Part shown: piece after piece, positions 1-8,294 of the stretch
Layout of the letters: each line of letters opens with the position of its first letter
Position numbering within the stretch: position 1 is the stretch's first letter
Assembly: GCF_000426885.1 (NCBI RefSeq)
Contig: NZ_AUGF01000001.1
Span: forward strand, 1-64,000
Origin: Moraxella caprae DSM 19149
Lineage (GTDB): Bacteria; Pseudomonadota; Gammaproteobacteria; Pseudomonadales; Moraxellaceae
Direction of reading: 5' to 3'
DNA length: 64,000 nucleotides
Translations under genes and position numbers: made by a program
Notes under the pieces: model-generated
Databases searched by the model: none
What the model saw: only the letters and a program-made list of their open reading frames with translations
What the model was told of the DNA's origin: nothing

Positions 1-95
1 CCTGACCAGCAAGTGTTTGATTAAGCTCTGCACAAATCCTACGATACCCATACCTGCCTTTGTGGGTGTGGTAGATGTGCTTGATTTGTTCTTTT
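1..95 (-). mobile_element. IS3-family element, orfB distal fragment (left of prophage)
   Basis: Reading the minus strand, bases 1-95 encode an IS3-family (IS150-like) transposase stretch containing IKHIYHTHKGRYGYRRI, the conserved segment just before the DDE core. The gene runs off the left window edge. It is the downstream half of the orfB whose upstream half lies at 35375-35560. The Mu-like prophage separates the two halves. Frame and sequence rejoin perfectly (…LSLKEQIKHIYH…) if 96-35380 is removed. Confidence 0.9.
90..95. repeat. Prophage target-site duplication, left copy
   Basis: TCTTTT occurs here directly outside the prophage TG end and again at 35375-35380 directly outside the CA end. 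Keeping one copy restores the orfB frame, which makes the junction call strong. Confidence 0.9.
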
Positions 96-111
96 TGATG
101 CCCGCCGACAT

Positions 112-153
112 AAATCCCCCCAAAATTTTGAGATAATTCAGGGGGATTTTTAT
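112..153. terminator. Terminator at the prophage left end
   Basis: AAATCCCCC and GGGGGATTTTT arms enclose a 20-base loop. T-runs on both sides allow either direction. It lies 3' of the methyltransferase and would end late transcription just inside the prophage end. Confidence 0.7.
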
Positions 154-174
154 TGCCGATGGTGCAATACAGTT

Positions 175-1041
175 TCAGATTTTAAAAATCATGTTGTCTT
201 CATACGTTGAACTTTTATTGACGTACGATGTAAAAGACAACTTCTCAAAGCCACCCAACCGCTCCCACATCACAGGCTCGTATTCCTTGACATAATCCAA
301 ATACGACAAAAACTCGCTTTTGGTACTGCTAAAAAACAAATACGGCGGTCGCACCCACTTCATCAGCTTTAAAAACTGTATCATGCCAAAATACTCACCC
401 AAACCATAGGCTTCTTGCTTGGTGCGTAGGTAGGGTGGGTCTAGGATAAACAGTGTTTTATCTTGATGATAAAACTTAGGCATCAAGATTTCAAAGCTCT
501 CCGACACAATTTCCAAGCCGTCCAAATAGCCGTCCGCAGTCGGATAATCGCTTCTGCGAATGGTGTTATAAAACTCGTGCTTGGGCAACTCGTCAATATG
601 GCTAATTTGGTTGCCACTAAACAATAACCAAGTAGAAACGCTATGGCAGTCCACAAAGCCGTCAAAGTTTTGGATAATTTCCAGCAACTTTTGCTTGGTA
701 GGTTCGTCAATGCGTTTGGCTCGTGGCAACGGCTCTAAAATGGCATAAAGCTGTTGTCGTAAGCGGTTGGTGTCACAGAGATGATAAAGTCTTTGGCTAA
801 AATTATCAAAGTCATTATAGATAACCCTTGCCTTTGGTTTTAGGTATTTGGCGTTGTGGGCAAGCAGTCCACTACCACCGAATACATCTATAATCGTCCA
901 CCCTTGACCGTCATCAGGCACGATGCGGTCAAGGGTGTTACGAAAGACTTGAATAATTTGCCGTTTTTGCCCGATAAAGGGCAAGGGGGCGGTGCTGTGG
1001 GGTTTATTGTGTTGATTGGATTTCGCCACAAGTTTCTCCAT
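175..1041 (-). CDS. D12-class adenine-N6 DNA methyltransferase
   Basis: This 288-residue protein has the two hallmark motifs of N6-adenine methyltransferases: an SAM-binding FGGSG near residue 55 and the catalytic DPPY near residue 200. The spacing is that of D12-class (Dam-like) enzymes. It is the last late gene and overlaps the Com-like gene upstream by 38 bases, the position held by com-mom in Mu. In Mu the mom product modifies phage DNA against host restriction. Here an ordinary adenine methyltransferase fills the slot, as in several other Mu-like prophages. Target sequence cannot be told from the sequence. Translation is probably coupled to, or activated by, the Com-like protein. Confidence 0.88.
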   Translation of the reverse strand: MEKLVAKSNQHNKPHSTAPLPFIGQKRQIIQVFRNTLDRIVPDDGQGWTIIDVFGGSGLLAHNAKYLKPKARVIYNDFDNFSQRLYHLCDTNRLRQQLYAILEPLPRAKRIDEPTKQKLLEIIQNFDGFVDCHSVSTWLLFSGNQISHIDELPKHEFYNTIRRSDYPTADGYLDGLEIVSESFEILMPKFYHQDKTLFILDPPYLRTKQEAYGLGEYFGMIQFLKLMKWVRPPYLFFSSTKSEFLSYLDYVKEYEPVMWERLGGFEKLSFTSYVNKSSTYEDNMIFKI

Positions 1042-1216
1042 TTTTGGGAGTCTCGTGGACTTCTGGCAGGACGCTGATGGCGTTCAAGGGATTTTGGCTT
1101 AAAATAGCTTGATAATTGTTGATTGCCTTACATCTTGGACATTTGACCTGCAAACGGTCAAAGTTTGCGATTTTAAGTAACTTTTTGTGGCAAGATTGAC
1201 AAGCGATAAAGTTCAT
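1004..1216 (-). CDS. com: Com-like zinc-finger translational activator
   Basis: The product is 70 residues with CxxC…CxxC (CQSCHKK and CPRCKAIN), matching Mu Com, a small zinc-finger protein that binds the mom mRNA and opens its start region. The frame is open further upstream to 1399, but the late promoter predicted at 1386-1430 starts transcription near 1379. The ATG at 1216 follows AGG at good spacing and begins directly at the conserved domain, so I chose it. The C-terminal half overlaps the methyltransferase start by 38 bases, as com overlaps mom in Mu. Confidence 0.78.
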   Translation of the reverse strand: MNFIACQSCHKKLLKIANFDRLQVKCPRCKAINNYQAILSQNPLNAISVLPEVHETPKNGETCGEIQSTQ

Positions 1217-1380
1217 AAATAACCTATTTAAATTTTGCAATGGCATTGCATTTTTGATAGAATAATCAGCGTTGTGTACACAACGGCTGGGCTTTGCTTT
1301 TGACAGCTTGCTTGTCAGAAGGTCGGTGTATTGTTCCACCAATGCACCGTCCCCAGTTTTCTTTTTCAAGTTTTGAAAGT
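1217..1380 (-). promoter_or_regulatory. Structured leader of the com-methyltransferase mRNA
   Basis: Between the predicted start site (about 1379) and the com ATG (1216) the mRNA would hold several perfect short stems: CTGACAAGC/GCTGTCA, GTTGTGTACACAAC, and GCAATGCCATTGC. The reading frame through it is open, so a longer Com cannot be fully excluded. Clustered palindromes fit a regulated untranslated leader better. Confidence 0.45.
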
Positions 1381-1385
1381 CGCCT

Positions 1386-1430
1386 ATTCTACTTGCCATT
1401 TTTCAAATGGTCTTTTAACCCATTTTAAAG
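1386..1430 (-). promoter_or_regulatory. Late promoter Pmom (Mor/C-type box and -10)
   Basis: The minus strand holds the 21-bp dyad CTTTAAAA…GGTTAAAAGAC (1430-1410), then 18 bases, then TAGAAT (1391-1386). The same box with a -10 at 18-19 bases precedes the lysis genes, the gp49/protease group and the tail operon. This is the predicted binding site for the Mor/C activator encoded at 25832-26191. Confidence 0.75.
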
Positions 1431-1437
1431 ATTAAGA

Positions 1438-3849
1438 TTAGCCCACCGCCACTTCTATACTGTGCCGTTGCCAGCTTGTCAGTCCGTCTTTAACCGCCCA
1501 AAGTTCCACTTTTATCATCACTGCATTGTCCAAATTTACCACCAATTTTGTCTCATCATTACTTGGATTATCAGCAACAATATCCAATGAAAAGCCTGTG
1601 ATACCGCTCTTTTGCACCACCCTTTGATATGAGCCATTGGCAGATGTTTTCTTTGAGATAATTAGACTGACCGTTGCCCCTGTTTCTACACTCTGGTGAG
1701 GGGCGTTTTGGTCTAAAATGGCGGTGTTTTGGCTGATTTTGTTGCGTCCTACCCACGAGATTTTGTTTAGAGCTTGGATTTGATTAGGGTAAGACAGCCC
1801 ATTGATTTGCACATTGGCAGGGGCAAAGGGGCGAGCGTGGCGGTTGTCAATCAAAAGCGAATTTGCAGTCGCTTTTGATAAATCCAGCGTGCCTTGTGAA
1901 GTTTGCGACAGTAGTTTAACTGTCAGCGTTTGCCCTACCTTGATCGCCTTTTCTGCCACCAACGCCACATCGTCATAAAACCAAATCGCTGAATTTTCAT
2001 CGTGGGCGGTTGGCACGGTGTCCATACAGCCCCGTTTAACGCTGATTTGGCGGTTGTCAAAATTAATGGCTTGGATTTGTACGATTTCATCATTCAACAA
2101 GGCACATTGTCCAATACTCATCACGCCAATAGTATCAAGGGTTAGCGTGGTAATTTGACTGGTCTGATGAACCGCATTTTGCACCATACCACGACTGACA
2201 AATTGCCCTTGCCCTACGTACTGCTCGCTTGGCTCGCCTGTGGTTTTTGCCCACATCTCAAAGCCTTGTTGCAAAGAATTGGGGCGTTCTGCCAGCACAA
2301 GGGCATAGCCATCCGAATTTAGGGCGAGCTGTTCAGGGCTAAATACGTCCAATAAATGCGGATAAGGCAACTGCCAAAGCCGTGCATTGACAATCGGTTC
2401 TGGGCTAAGGCTTGGCTGTATCCATAGGCTTGGCTGAACTTGGCTATAAGTGGTGCGTGGCAAACCAAACACATCTTGGACGGCGGTTACCGTGATTTCG
2501 CCATTGGTCAGCGTGCCGTGTTCTACACGCACCGCACGCATCATCATACTGTCAATGCCCCTTTGGGGGATTTTGAGTACAAAAGCACTGGTTGGTTGCA
2601 GGGCATAGGCTCGTCTGTCCAGCACGATTTTAAACTTTTTAAGGTGCGATTGGATAATTTTCATATCACGACTGGCGACACGCCCTGCCAAATCGCTCGT
2701 TGGTAGTCCGACATAGGTTTTGTTTTGTAAAATTATGCCGTCCCTTTGAATGCTGGCAAGATTCTCGGTGCGAACGGTGCGAGTTTCGTTAGAAACAGGG
2801 TCTGTATAGCTGACGACCAGCTGATTGGTAACCAGCTCATTGGACGAGTTGTTGTCTTCTTCTATGCGGAGCATACCTGTGCCATAGTCAAAACTGGGCA
2901 AGGTTTCAGGCTTGTCGCTTTCACGAATGAGTACGAGTTTCCAAAGCCCTGTGGTGCGGTCAATCATTAACGCACCGCCAATGTGGTCAAGGATTTGCTG
3001 GATAAATTGTTTTAAGGTGTCTTGTCTTTTCCACGCAATGCACATTCCAAATTTCTCATCGTACAAAATATCAGCACACTCTTTAAAACTATCCAAGTCA
3101 AGCTGTCCAATATCCGTACCACGCCCCCAATCTTCATTGGTTTGGGCTTCAAAAATGATGTGGGCAGGGTTCATGGCTTTGATTGGGTTGCCATTACCGT
3201 CATCAAGCCAAATTGTTGCTTTTTCATTATACCATTCGCAAGTCGTACGGCGAACACGAAACGCCCACGCCTTTGGATAGGGCGAACCTGAACATACCAT
3301 ACCATCAAAAAAGAATGTTACCACCCCACGATAGGCAGGGACTGGACTGTCATACATTTGTTGCAACTGGGGGAGTGGTCGTTGGTCGCTCGCCCCTTTC
3401 ATGATGATGAGCGTGCCATCAATGCCCCCTTCTTTATCATCACCACCAAACAAATCGGGCTTGTGAATGCGAATGTGACTTTGGTTGGCACTGTCGCTAA
3501 CCCCTTGCCATGCCACACGATCGCCAATTTTTATCTGTGTAATTTCGTCCATCAATAGACAAAGCCCCATGTGAAGCGACATCAAGTAGCGATGTCCCAC
3601 CGTTTGGCGTTTTGAGCCGAACAGCCCTTTTTGTTTTTTGACAATGGGACTTGTGCGATAATTACCTGCCCCAATCACGCACCAGTCGGTCAGCCACACA
3701 TCACCAAATACCACCATGCGTGGCGTGCCGTCATCAATCGTTGGAAATTTAATGTCATCAAAAGCAGACGGCTTGGCTTGTGGTGGTTTGGGTTGTAAAA
3801 GATAGCTGATGACCAGCGATGCGACAAATAAAGCAACTTGTACCCACAT
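1438..3849 (-). CDS. Tail tip / host-specificity protein (J-like)
   Basis: The product is 803 residues with a hydrophobic N-terminus (VALFVASLVISYLL), followed by a long tail-tip domain with a central WGRGTDIGQLDLDSF segment, as seen in J-type proteins of transposable siphophages. It is the last and largest protein of the tail-tip group and directly follows the DUF2163-type gene with a 10-base gap. The order tape measure, distal tail, hub, J-like supports a role at the adsorption tip. Function is inferred from position and general family resemblance; no catalytic motif is visible. Confidence 0.7.
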   Translation of the reverse strand: MWVQVALFVASLVISYLLQPKPPQAKPSAFDDIKFPTIDDGTPRMVVFGDVWLTDWCVIGAGNYRTSPIVKKQKGLFGSKRQTVGHRYLMSLHMGLCLLMDEITQIKIGDRVAWQGVSDSANQSHIRIHKPDLFGGDDKEGGIDGTLIIMKGASDQRPLPQLQQMYDSPVPAYRGVVTFFFDGMVCSGSPYPKAWAFRVRRTTCEWYNEKATIWLDDGNGNPIKAMNPAHIIFEAQTNEDWGRGTDIGQLDLDSFKECADILYDEKFGMCIAWKRQDTLKQFIQQILDHIGGALMIDRTTGLWKLVLIRESDKPETLPSFDYGTGMLRIEEDNNSSNELVTNQLVVSYTDPVSNETRTVRTENLASIQRDGIILQNKTYVGLPTSDLAGRVASRDMKIIQSHLKKFKIVLDRRAYALQPTSAFVLKIPQRGIDSMMMRAVRVEHGTLTNGEITVTAVQDVFGLPRTTYSQVQPSLWIQPSLSPEPIVNARLWQLPYPHLLDVFSPEQLALNSDGYALVLAERPNSLQQGFEMWAKTTGEPSEQYVGQGQFVSRGMVQNAVHQTSQITTLTLDTIGVMSIGQCALLNDEIVQIQAINFDNRQISVKRGCMDTVPTAHDENSAIWFYDDVALVAEKAIKVGQTLTVKLLSQTSQGTLDLSKATANSLLIDNRHARPFAPANVQINGLSYPNQIQALNKISWVGRNKISQNTAILDQNAPHQSVETGATVSLIISKKTSANGSYQRVVQKSGITGFSLDIVADNPSNDETKLVVNLDNAVMIKVELWAVKDGLTSWQRHSIEVAVG

Positions 3850-3859
3850 ATTTTATCTC

Positions 3860-4699
3860 CTAAAAAATTGGTGTGCCGTCAAAAGGCGATTTTTGGGGCA
3901 TGTGTGGACTACCGCCATAATTATCAGTATTATTAAATTTGCTCTGGCAAGCGGTAAAGGTGCGGTTGCACCCTGCAAAAACCTTGATATTTTGCCCCAC
4001 CACCAAGCCTTGTACACCGCCAAACAGTTGCAAGCGGTTGCCAAGTTGCCGTTCAATGCCACGCTGTTCAATGCCGTACTCGGACGACCATTCTACATAA
4101 CCGCCTGTAAAATAATCGTCCGATGATTTATCGCTTGGCAAAACCACATCTACAAATGAGCCGTCCACCGCCACAACAGTCATCTCGCTCATAAATGCCC
4201 GTCTGTCTAGGTTGCACCCCTTGCCGTAGAGCTGATGAGAGCATAGCTTACTCCAAGTTTTTCTAAGCCCTGTGCGTTCCAATGACACAGACAAATTTTG
4301 GCATTGCACTTGGGCGGTAAAGTCACCCACAAATTTCACACCCACCACAAAGCCTTTCCAAACTGCCAAATACGCCCCTTGTTCGGTGCTTGTAAGTTCT
4401 GGATAATGCAAATCAAAAATCGTCAAATTGACCGCCTGAGCAGGGGCAAAATGGCGGTACATCAAAGCCAAATCCGAACTGGCAGGAACGGTTAAAGTCA
4501 ATAAATCCGCCCCACTGTCCTGCGTTTGCCTAATACCATCATCTTTAATTCCACCCAAAAGCGACACAAAAGTTATGCTATTAAACCGCACATCACGGTC
4601 AGCTGAAGTATAGCCCCACCGCAATGCTCCCCGTTGGAATTGGTATAGACGTATCGGCTGGGCGTTTTGTAGCGAAGTTTCAAAATTATAAAAGCTCAT
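3860..4699 (-). CDS. DUF2163/BR0599-type tail hub protein
   Basis: The start ATG at 4699 (MSFYNFETS) follows GAGCG; the frame is open further upstream but would overlap the previous gene. The 279-residue product carries the C-terminal signature of the family, with paired cysteines and CQSKFNNTDNYGGSP near the end, a segment typical of baseplate or tail-tip components of siphophages and gene transfer agents. The cluster of cysteines (CSHQLYGKGC, CNRTFTAC) suggests a metal site or disulfides, as is known for the gene-transfer-agent relatives. Confidence 0.75.
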   Translation of the reverse strand: MSFYNFETSLQNAQPIRLYQFQRGALRWGYTSADRDVRFNSITFVSLLGGIKDDGIRQTQDSGADLLTLTVPASSDLALMYRHFAPAQAVNLTIFDLHYPELTSTEQGAYLAVWKGFVVGVKFVGDFTAQVQCQNLSVSLERTGLRKTWSKLCSHQLYGKGCNLDRRAFMSEMTVVAVDGSFVDVVLPSDKSSDDYFTGGYVEWSSEYGIEQRGIERQLGNRLQLFGGVQGLVVGQNIKVFAGCNRTFTACQSKFNNTDNYGGSPHMPQKSPFDGTPIF

Positions 4700-4712
4700 T
4701 TTCTTACGCTCT

Positions 4713-6419
4713 TTATTCAACAATGCCTCTAAAAGTAATCTCTGCCGTTGATAGCCCTTGTATGTCATTGTGATGCACGATATTGACGGTGTCGCTGTTA
4801 AGACGGCAAAGGCTCATAAAGCTAATGCGTTTGACAAGGTGTGGACTAATGCTGTTCAAAAACGGCTCATCAAGCGTTAATCGCTCTACCGTGCCAAGTT
4901 CTTCTGATAAGACAATTTTGCGATAAAATCGTTCGCCATTATGTAATTCAATCTGCACAAATTGCCGTCCGTTTTGCCCTTGCCCAAACTTGGTATAGCC
5001 ACAATTTGCGACTTCTAGGCGAGTGCCTGATATGGCTTTGATAAGCTGTAAATCATCGCTAAAAGTCGGCAACCACACCGCTTTTTGTCGTCCATTAAGT
5101 AAATTCAGCCACGCATAAAAAGTAGCGTGCTGTTCACTCCCCACCAAAAACCAACGGTACTGGAATAATGAAAAACTGGCGTTGGCACTGTCCACAAACA
5201 AAGGACGACCTGACAAATTGTCCAGTTGTTGTTGCAAGCGTTCGTAAGAATGGGTTAAATTGTCCACTTCGTTGGGGGCAATGGATAGGACTGGATAACC
5301 CCTAAATGTGTCAGGCTTGACAGGGTCTGGCAGGTTCACACCGTCCACCGCTTGTAGGCTGACCGCCGTTCGCATTACTTGACTGCTGTGTTTAGTCAAT
5401 CTTGGCAAGCCATTTAATTGGGCAGACAGAGCAGGGAAAATCTGCGTGCCACGCTCCCAAGCGTGTTGCAATGGGCGTTTTAAAATGATTTGATCGTCAT
5501 TGACCGCCCCCACTTCGCCCACTTCATAAGAAAATGCGTCTTTGATAAGCATAATGTATTGAAAATTGCCATAAGGAATTTGGGTGGTATCGCAAAGAAT
5601 GATACGGCTTTGACTGTTAATTTTTGTCGTCAAATAGGCTTGATAAAACCACACAGGCACAACAAAATTTTTACTCGCCCAAGCGGTCATTGCTAAGTCA
5701 AACAGCGTGCGTTCTTGACCGTGTAAAAGCAAATTCACATCAAGCGTTTGGCGTGGGGCAAGGCGTAAACTACGGCGTTGCTCAAATCCTGTTTGGGATT
5801 GCAAAATATCGGTGTGCCACGCTAGGCTCTCATTCACGCCCTTATCCCAGTCAATGAGCCACGCAAAGCCGATGACCCTTTGACCGCTCAGTTTGCTTGC
5901 GACTTGATAGGCGTTTTGGCTTACCTTGCCGACAAATCGCCACGCCAAATCCAAATTAAGCTGTGCGTCCCCGTCTGGTAAAATATGCAGTTGCCACGAC
6001 CGCTCTTCCAATGCCTGAAAAACTAAGGGTGGCAGGTCGTGGTTGTCAAAATACACACCTGCCGTCAAGCCATCAATGCGTTTTAAGTCAAGGGGTTCAA
6101 AATACGCATTCCACAGGGCAAAATTGATGACCTGCTTGCTTGCCACCACACCCAAATCGGCTTGCAAATTGTCAATATGAATGCGATGATAAAAATCGTC
6201 CACAAAGCTGTGAGCCACGACAAAATCAAGTGGTTTTGGGTGCGTGCTGACAGGAATGTTTGATGTGAGTGGGTGGGCGATGATGTCGCTGACTCGGGTG
6301 TTTCGGGCGGTGCTGACTGGATACCACACCCCGTCCACCGCCAAATCAAAGTCGCTCGTCAAATACTCGTTAATGGCGTGATTGGGCGACAGCGTTACCA
6401 CATAGTCAATGTTTGCCAT
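4713..6419 (-). CDS. Distal tail protein of transposable siphophage
   Basis: The product is 568 residues, rich in beta-strand-forming sequence, with no signal peptide or catalytic motif that I recognise. It starts at the last base of the preceding gene's stop region (the two ORFs share base 6419), so translation is coupled. It lies between two tail proteins and the DUF2163 hub. Similar large proteins occupy this place in B3-like phages. A structural tail role is inferred from context. Confidence 0.6.
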   Translation of the reverse strand: MANIDYVVTLSPNHAINEYLTSDFDLAVDGVWYPVSTARNTRVSDIIAHPLTSNIPVSTHPKPLDFVVAHSFVDDFYHRIHIDNLQADLGVVASKQVINFALWNAYFEPLDLKRIDGLTAGVYFDNHDLPPLVFQALEERSWQLHILPDGDAQLNLDLAWRFVGKVSQNAYQVASKLSGQRVIGFAWLIDWDKGVNESLAWHTDILQSQTGFEQRRSLRLAPRQTLDVNLLLHGQERTLFDLAMTAWASKNFVVPVWFYQAYLTTKINSQSRIILCDTTQIPYGNFQYIMLIKDAFSYEVGEVGAVNDDQIILKRPLQHAWERGTQIFPALSAQLNGLPRLTKHSSQVMRTAVSLQAVDGVNLPDPVKPDTFRGYPVLSIAPNEVDNLTHSYERLQQQLDNLSGRPLFVDSANASFSLFQYRWFLVGSEQHATFYAWLNLLNGRQKAVWLPTFSDDLQLIKAISGTRLEVANCGYTKFGQGQNGRQFVQIELHNGERFYRKIVLSEELGTVERLTLDEPFLNSISPHLVKRISFMSLCRLNSDTVNIVHHNDIQGLSTAEITFRGIVE

Positions 6420-7363
6420 TACGCACCTTCATAACGAATTGCCCAGCCGAACGTACCAGTATGGTCAAATGCCCTGCCTGAGCCGTCCGTGCCGTCTCGC
6501 ACGCTGATGTCTTTGCGATAGAAAGGAAAAACCATCCAACGCTCATGCCCTAATGTGATGATTTGTTCAGGTTCGTGGTTGTCAATGCGTAAAAAACGAG
6601 CGTTGGCAAATTGACAAATCAGACTCATTTTGTTTTCGGGGCGTTCAAGATAAACGTTATACGGCAATAGCGGACTATCTGCAAAATGAGCGGTGGGTAA
6701 GCGGTCAATGAGTGGCTCAAAACTAGCATAAGCACGGCTAGTGCCTGACGACCACAACACTCCGCCAATGCCATGACAAATGGTAGCATTTGACCAGTCA
6801 TCACTCCAATTTCTTCTATTCCAAAAGGGGGCAAAAGCTGACGAGCTGTGCGTGCCACTACTGCCACCATATGTTTTGCCAATATAAACCGTTTCTGGCA
6901 GTCTAGACGAACTGGCTCGGTAATAGCACGCATTGGCAGACAGCCATAGCCCATTGCCCTGTGTGCCTTTGATGAATGATGATTTACCAAAGGTGAGATG
7001 GTAAAATCTATCTACATCAAACTTCATGACCAAATAGACTTCATCAACAAAGATAAATAAATGATAATTGGCAGGAAAAAAGCGTGGTGGGACGTTATAG
7101 CCTATCCCTGTTTGCCCCAGTCGTACACGGCTAGACGGATTGACAAGCTCCGTGCCGATTTTGCTTGTGCCACCTGTGAGCGTGATGCCCTGATGTTGCC
7201 CCCAAAAACTACTTTCTACTTGCTCTTTAACCGAGATTTTTACAAACAAGTTGTCTTTGCTTAAAATCTCATCTCGCCAAGTCCAGCCATGAGCTTGACA
7301 TTTTTCTACAAGTACATCAGTAAGATTTTGAAAGCTGGTGCAAAGCCCTGAATAATATGCCAT
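6419..7363 (-). CDS. Phage tail protein, paralogue of its upstream neighbour
   Basis: This 314-residue protein begins MAYYSGLCTSFQNLTDVLVE and has a recurring pattern (a short helical start, then a 'W…L…D' strand and 'LKG'-type turns) that loosely resembles the frameshifted protein encoded just upstream. The two probably arose by duplication and both likely form part of the distal tail. Serine-, glycine- and tyrosine-rich stretches in the middle (GGSSGTHSSS) suggest a surface-exposed module. No enzymatic motif is seen. Confidence 0.55.
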   Translation of the reverse strand: MAYYSGLCTSFQNLTDVLVEKCQAHGWTWRDEILSKDNLFVKISVKEQVESSFWGQHQGITLTGGTSKIGTELVNPSSRVRLGQTGIGYNVPPRFFPANYHLFIFVDEVYLVMKFDVDRFYHLTFGKSSFIKGTQGNGLWLSANACYYRASSSRLPETVYIGKTYGGSSGTHSSSAFAPFWNRRNWSDDWSNATICHGIGGVLWSSGTSRAYASFEPLIDRLPTAHFADSPLLPYNVYLERPENKMSLICQFANARFLRIDNHEPEQIITLGHERWMVFPFYRKDISVRDGTDGSGRAFDHTGTFGWAIRYEGA

Positions 7364-7373
7364 ATTTACCCCC

Positions 7374-8194
7374 TTATTTATCCATTTTTAACGCAATATA
7401 ATCATTAAAGCCCGTCCGCCCTACATCTTGCAACACCACCCATTCATCACCGCAGGTATTTTCAGTTACATTGTCAAAACCACTGACAAATCGCACGCCG
7501 TCCAGCTCGCCATAAATACCATCTTTATCGGTCAAAATAATCGGCATGAGTGGATAAATGCCATTGGCGTCCCTAATTTGCCGACTGCTCGCCAATGCTG
7601 ATGAATTGTAGGGGTAGCACTCAGGCTGTGTATACACGCCTGTATTAAACCGCATGGCAAAATTTCGGCGGTCGCCTTTTGCGATGTGTCTGAAAAACGA
7701 GTGGTGGGCGTGCCATTAAGCATTCCTGCACACACGACTGGGTACGGATATTGCGATGGGCGAGCATAGGGCAAAAATTTGCCAATATAAAAATGCTCAT
7801 ACACAGGCGTGCCAACTTTCATACAGCATGCTATGCGTTGGGGATTGACGGTGAGCCAATAATCAATGCGTTGGTTGTGAGCAGGGACACCGCTAATCTT
7901 AGCGGACGGTTGATTGTCAAAGGGATTGGACGGCACATAGCCTGTAAAAGTCGCCACCGCCAAATTATAATAATCGGCTTGTGGGTTTTGATAAGTACGC
8001 ACACCAACAAAAATTTCTTCTTTTTGACTATACCCACGCCCCTTTAAAATAATTTCGTGATTGTCGGTACTGATGTCTTCTCGCAATAACTGCCAATCGC
8101 CTGACCGTAAAGCTAAGTCTTTGATTTTTTGGAGCATTTGATAGTGGGCAGGTTTACCGTCTTGGGCGGTTACAAAACCGATGTCGTGTGGCAT
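7374..8194 (-). pseudogene. Tail protein, split by a 1-base frameshift
   Basis: From ATG 8194 (MPHDIGFVTAQDG, after AGGTC) the frame reads well to RFSDTSQK at about 7677, then continues in unrelated sequence to a stop at 7532. The neighbouring frame continues with GDRRNFAMRFNTGVY and runs to a stop at 7374. Adding one A to the CAAAAGG run near 7674-7680 joins both into a protein of about 273 residues. So either the gene is broken, or the assembly has lost a base, or ribosomes slip. It is the first gene of the late operon started at 8234-8278 and sits downstream of the tape measure. Confidence 0.65.
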
Positions 8195-8220
8195 TTTGAT
8201 TGACCTATTTTTAATCATAA

Positions 8221-8278
8221 AAAAACTTAGGCTATCATAACCTAAGTTTTTTAAACCGTCTTTTAACCCATTTTAAAG
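8221..8278 (-). promoter_or_regulatory. Late promoter PP overlapping a terminator hairpin
   Basis: The box CTTTAAAA…GGTTAAAAGAC (8278-8258) is followed after 18 bases by TATGAT (8239-8234). The -10 lies in the loop of an 11-bp hairpin, AAAAACTTAGG/CCTAAGTTTTT (8251-8221), that ends in a T-run. Transcripts arriving from the tape measure gene would make the full terminator. Transcripts started here begin in its second arm and escape it. Confidence 0.72.
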
Positions 8279-8294
8279 CTATTTTATAGTCCGT

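Noticed and set aside
1217-1399. N-terminal extension of the Com-like protein to 131 residues
   Set aside because: The upstream ATG lies before the predicted transcription start of the late promoter. The extension is full of palindromes and does not resemble Com, which begins at the CxxC domain.
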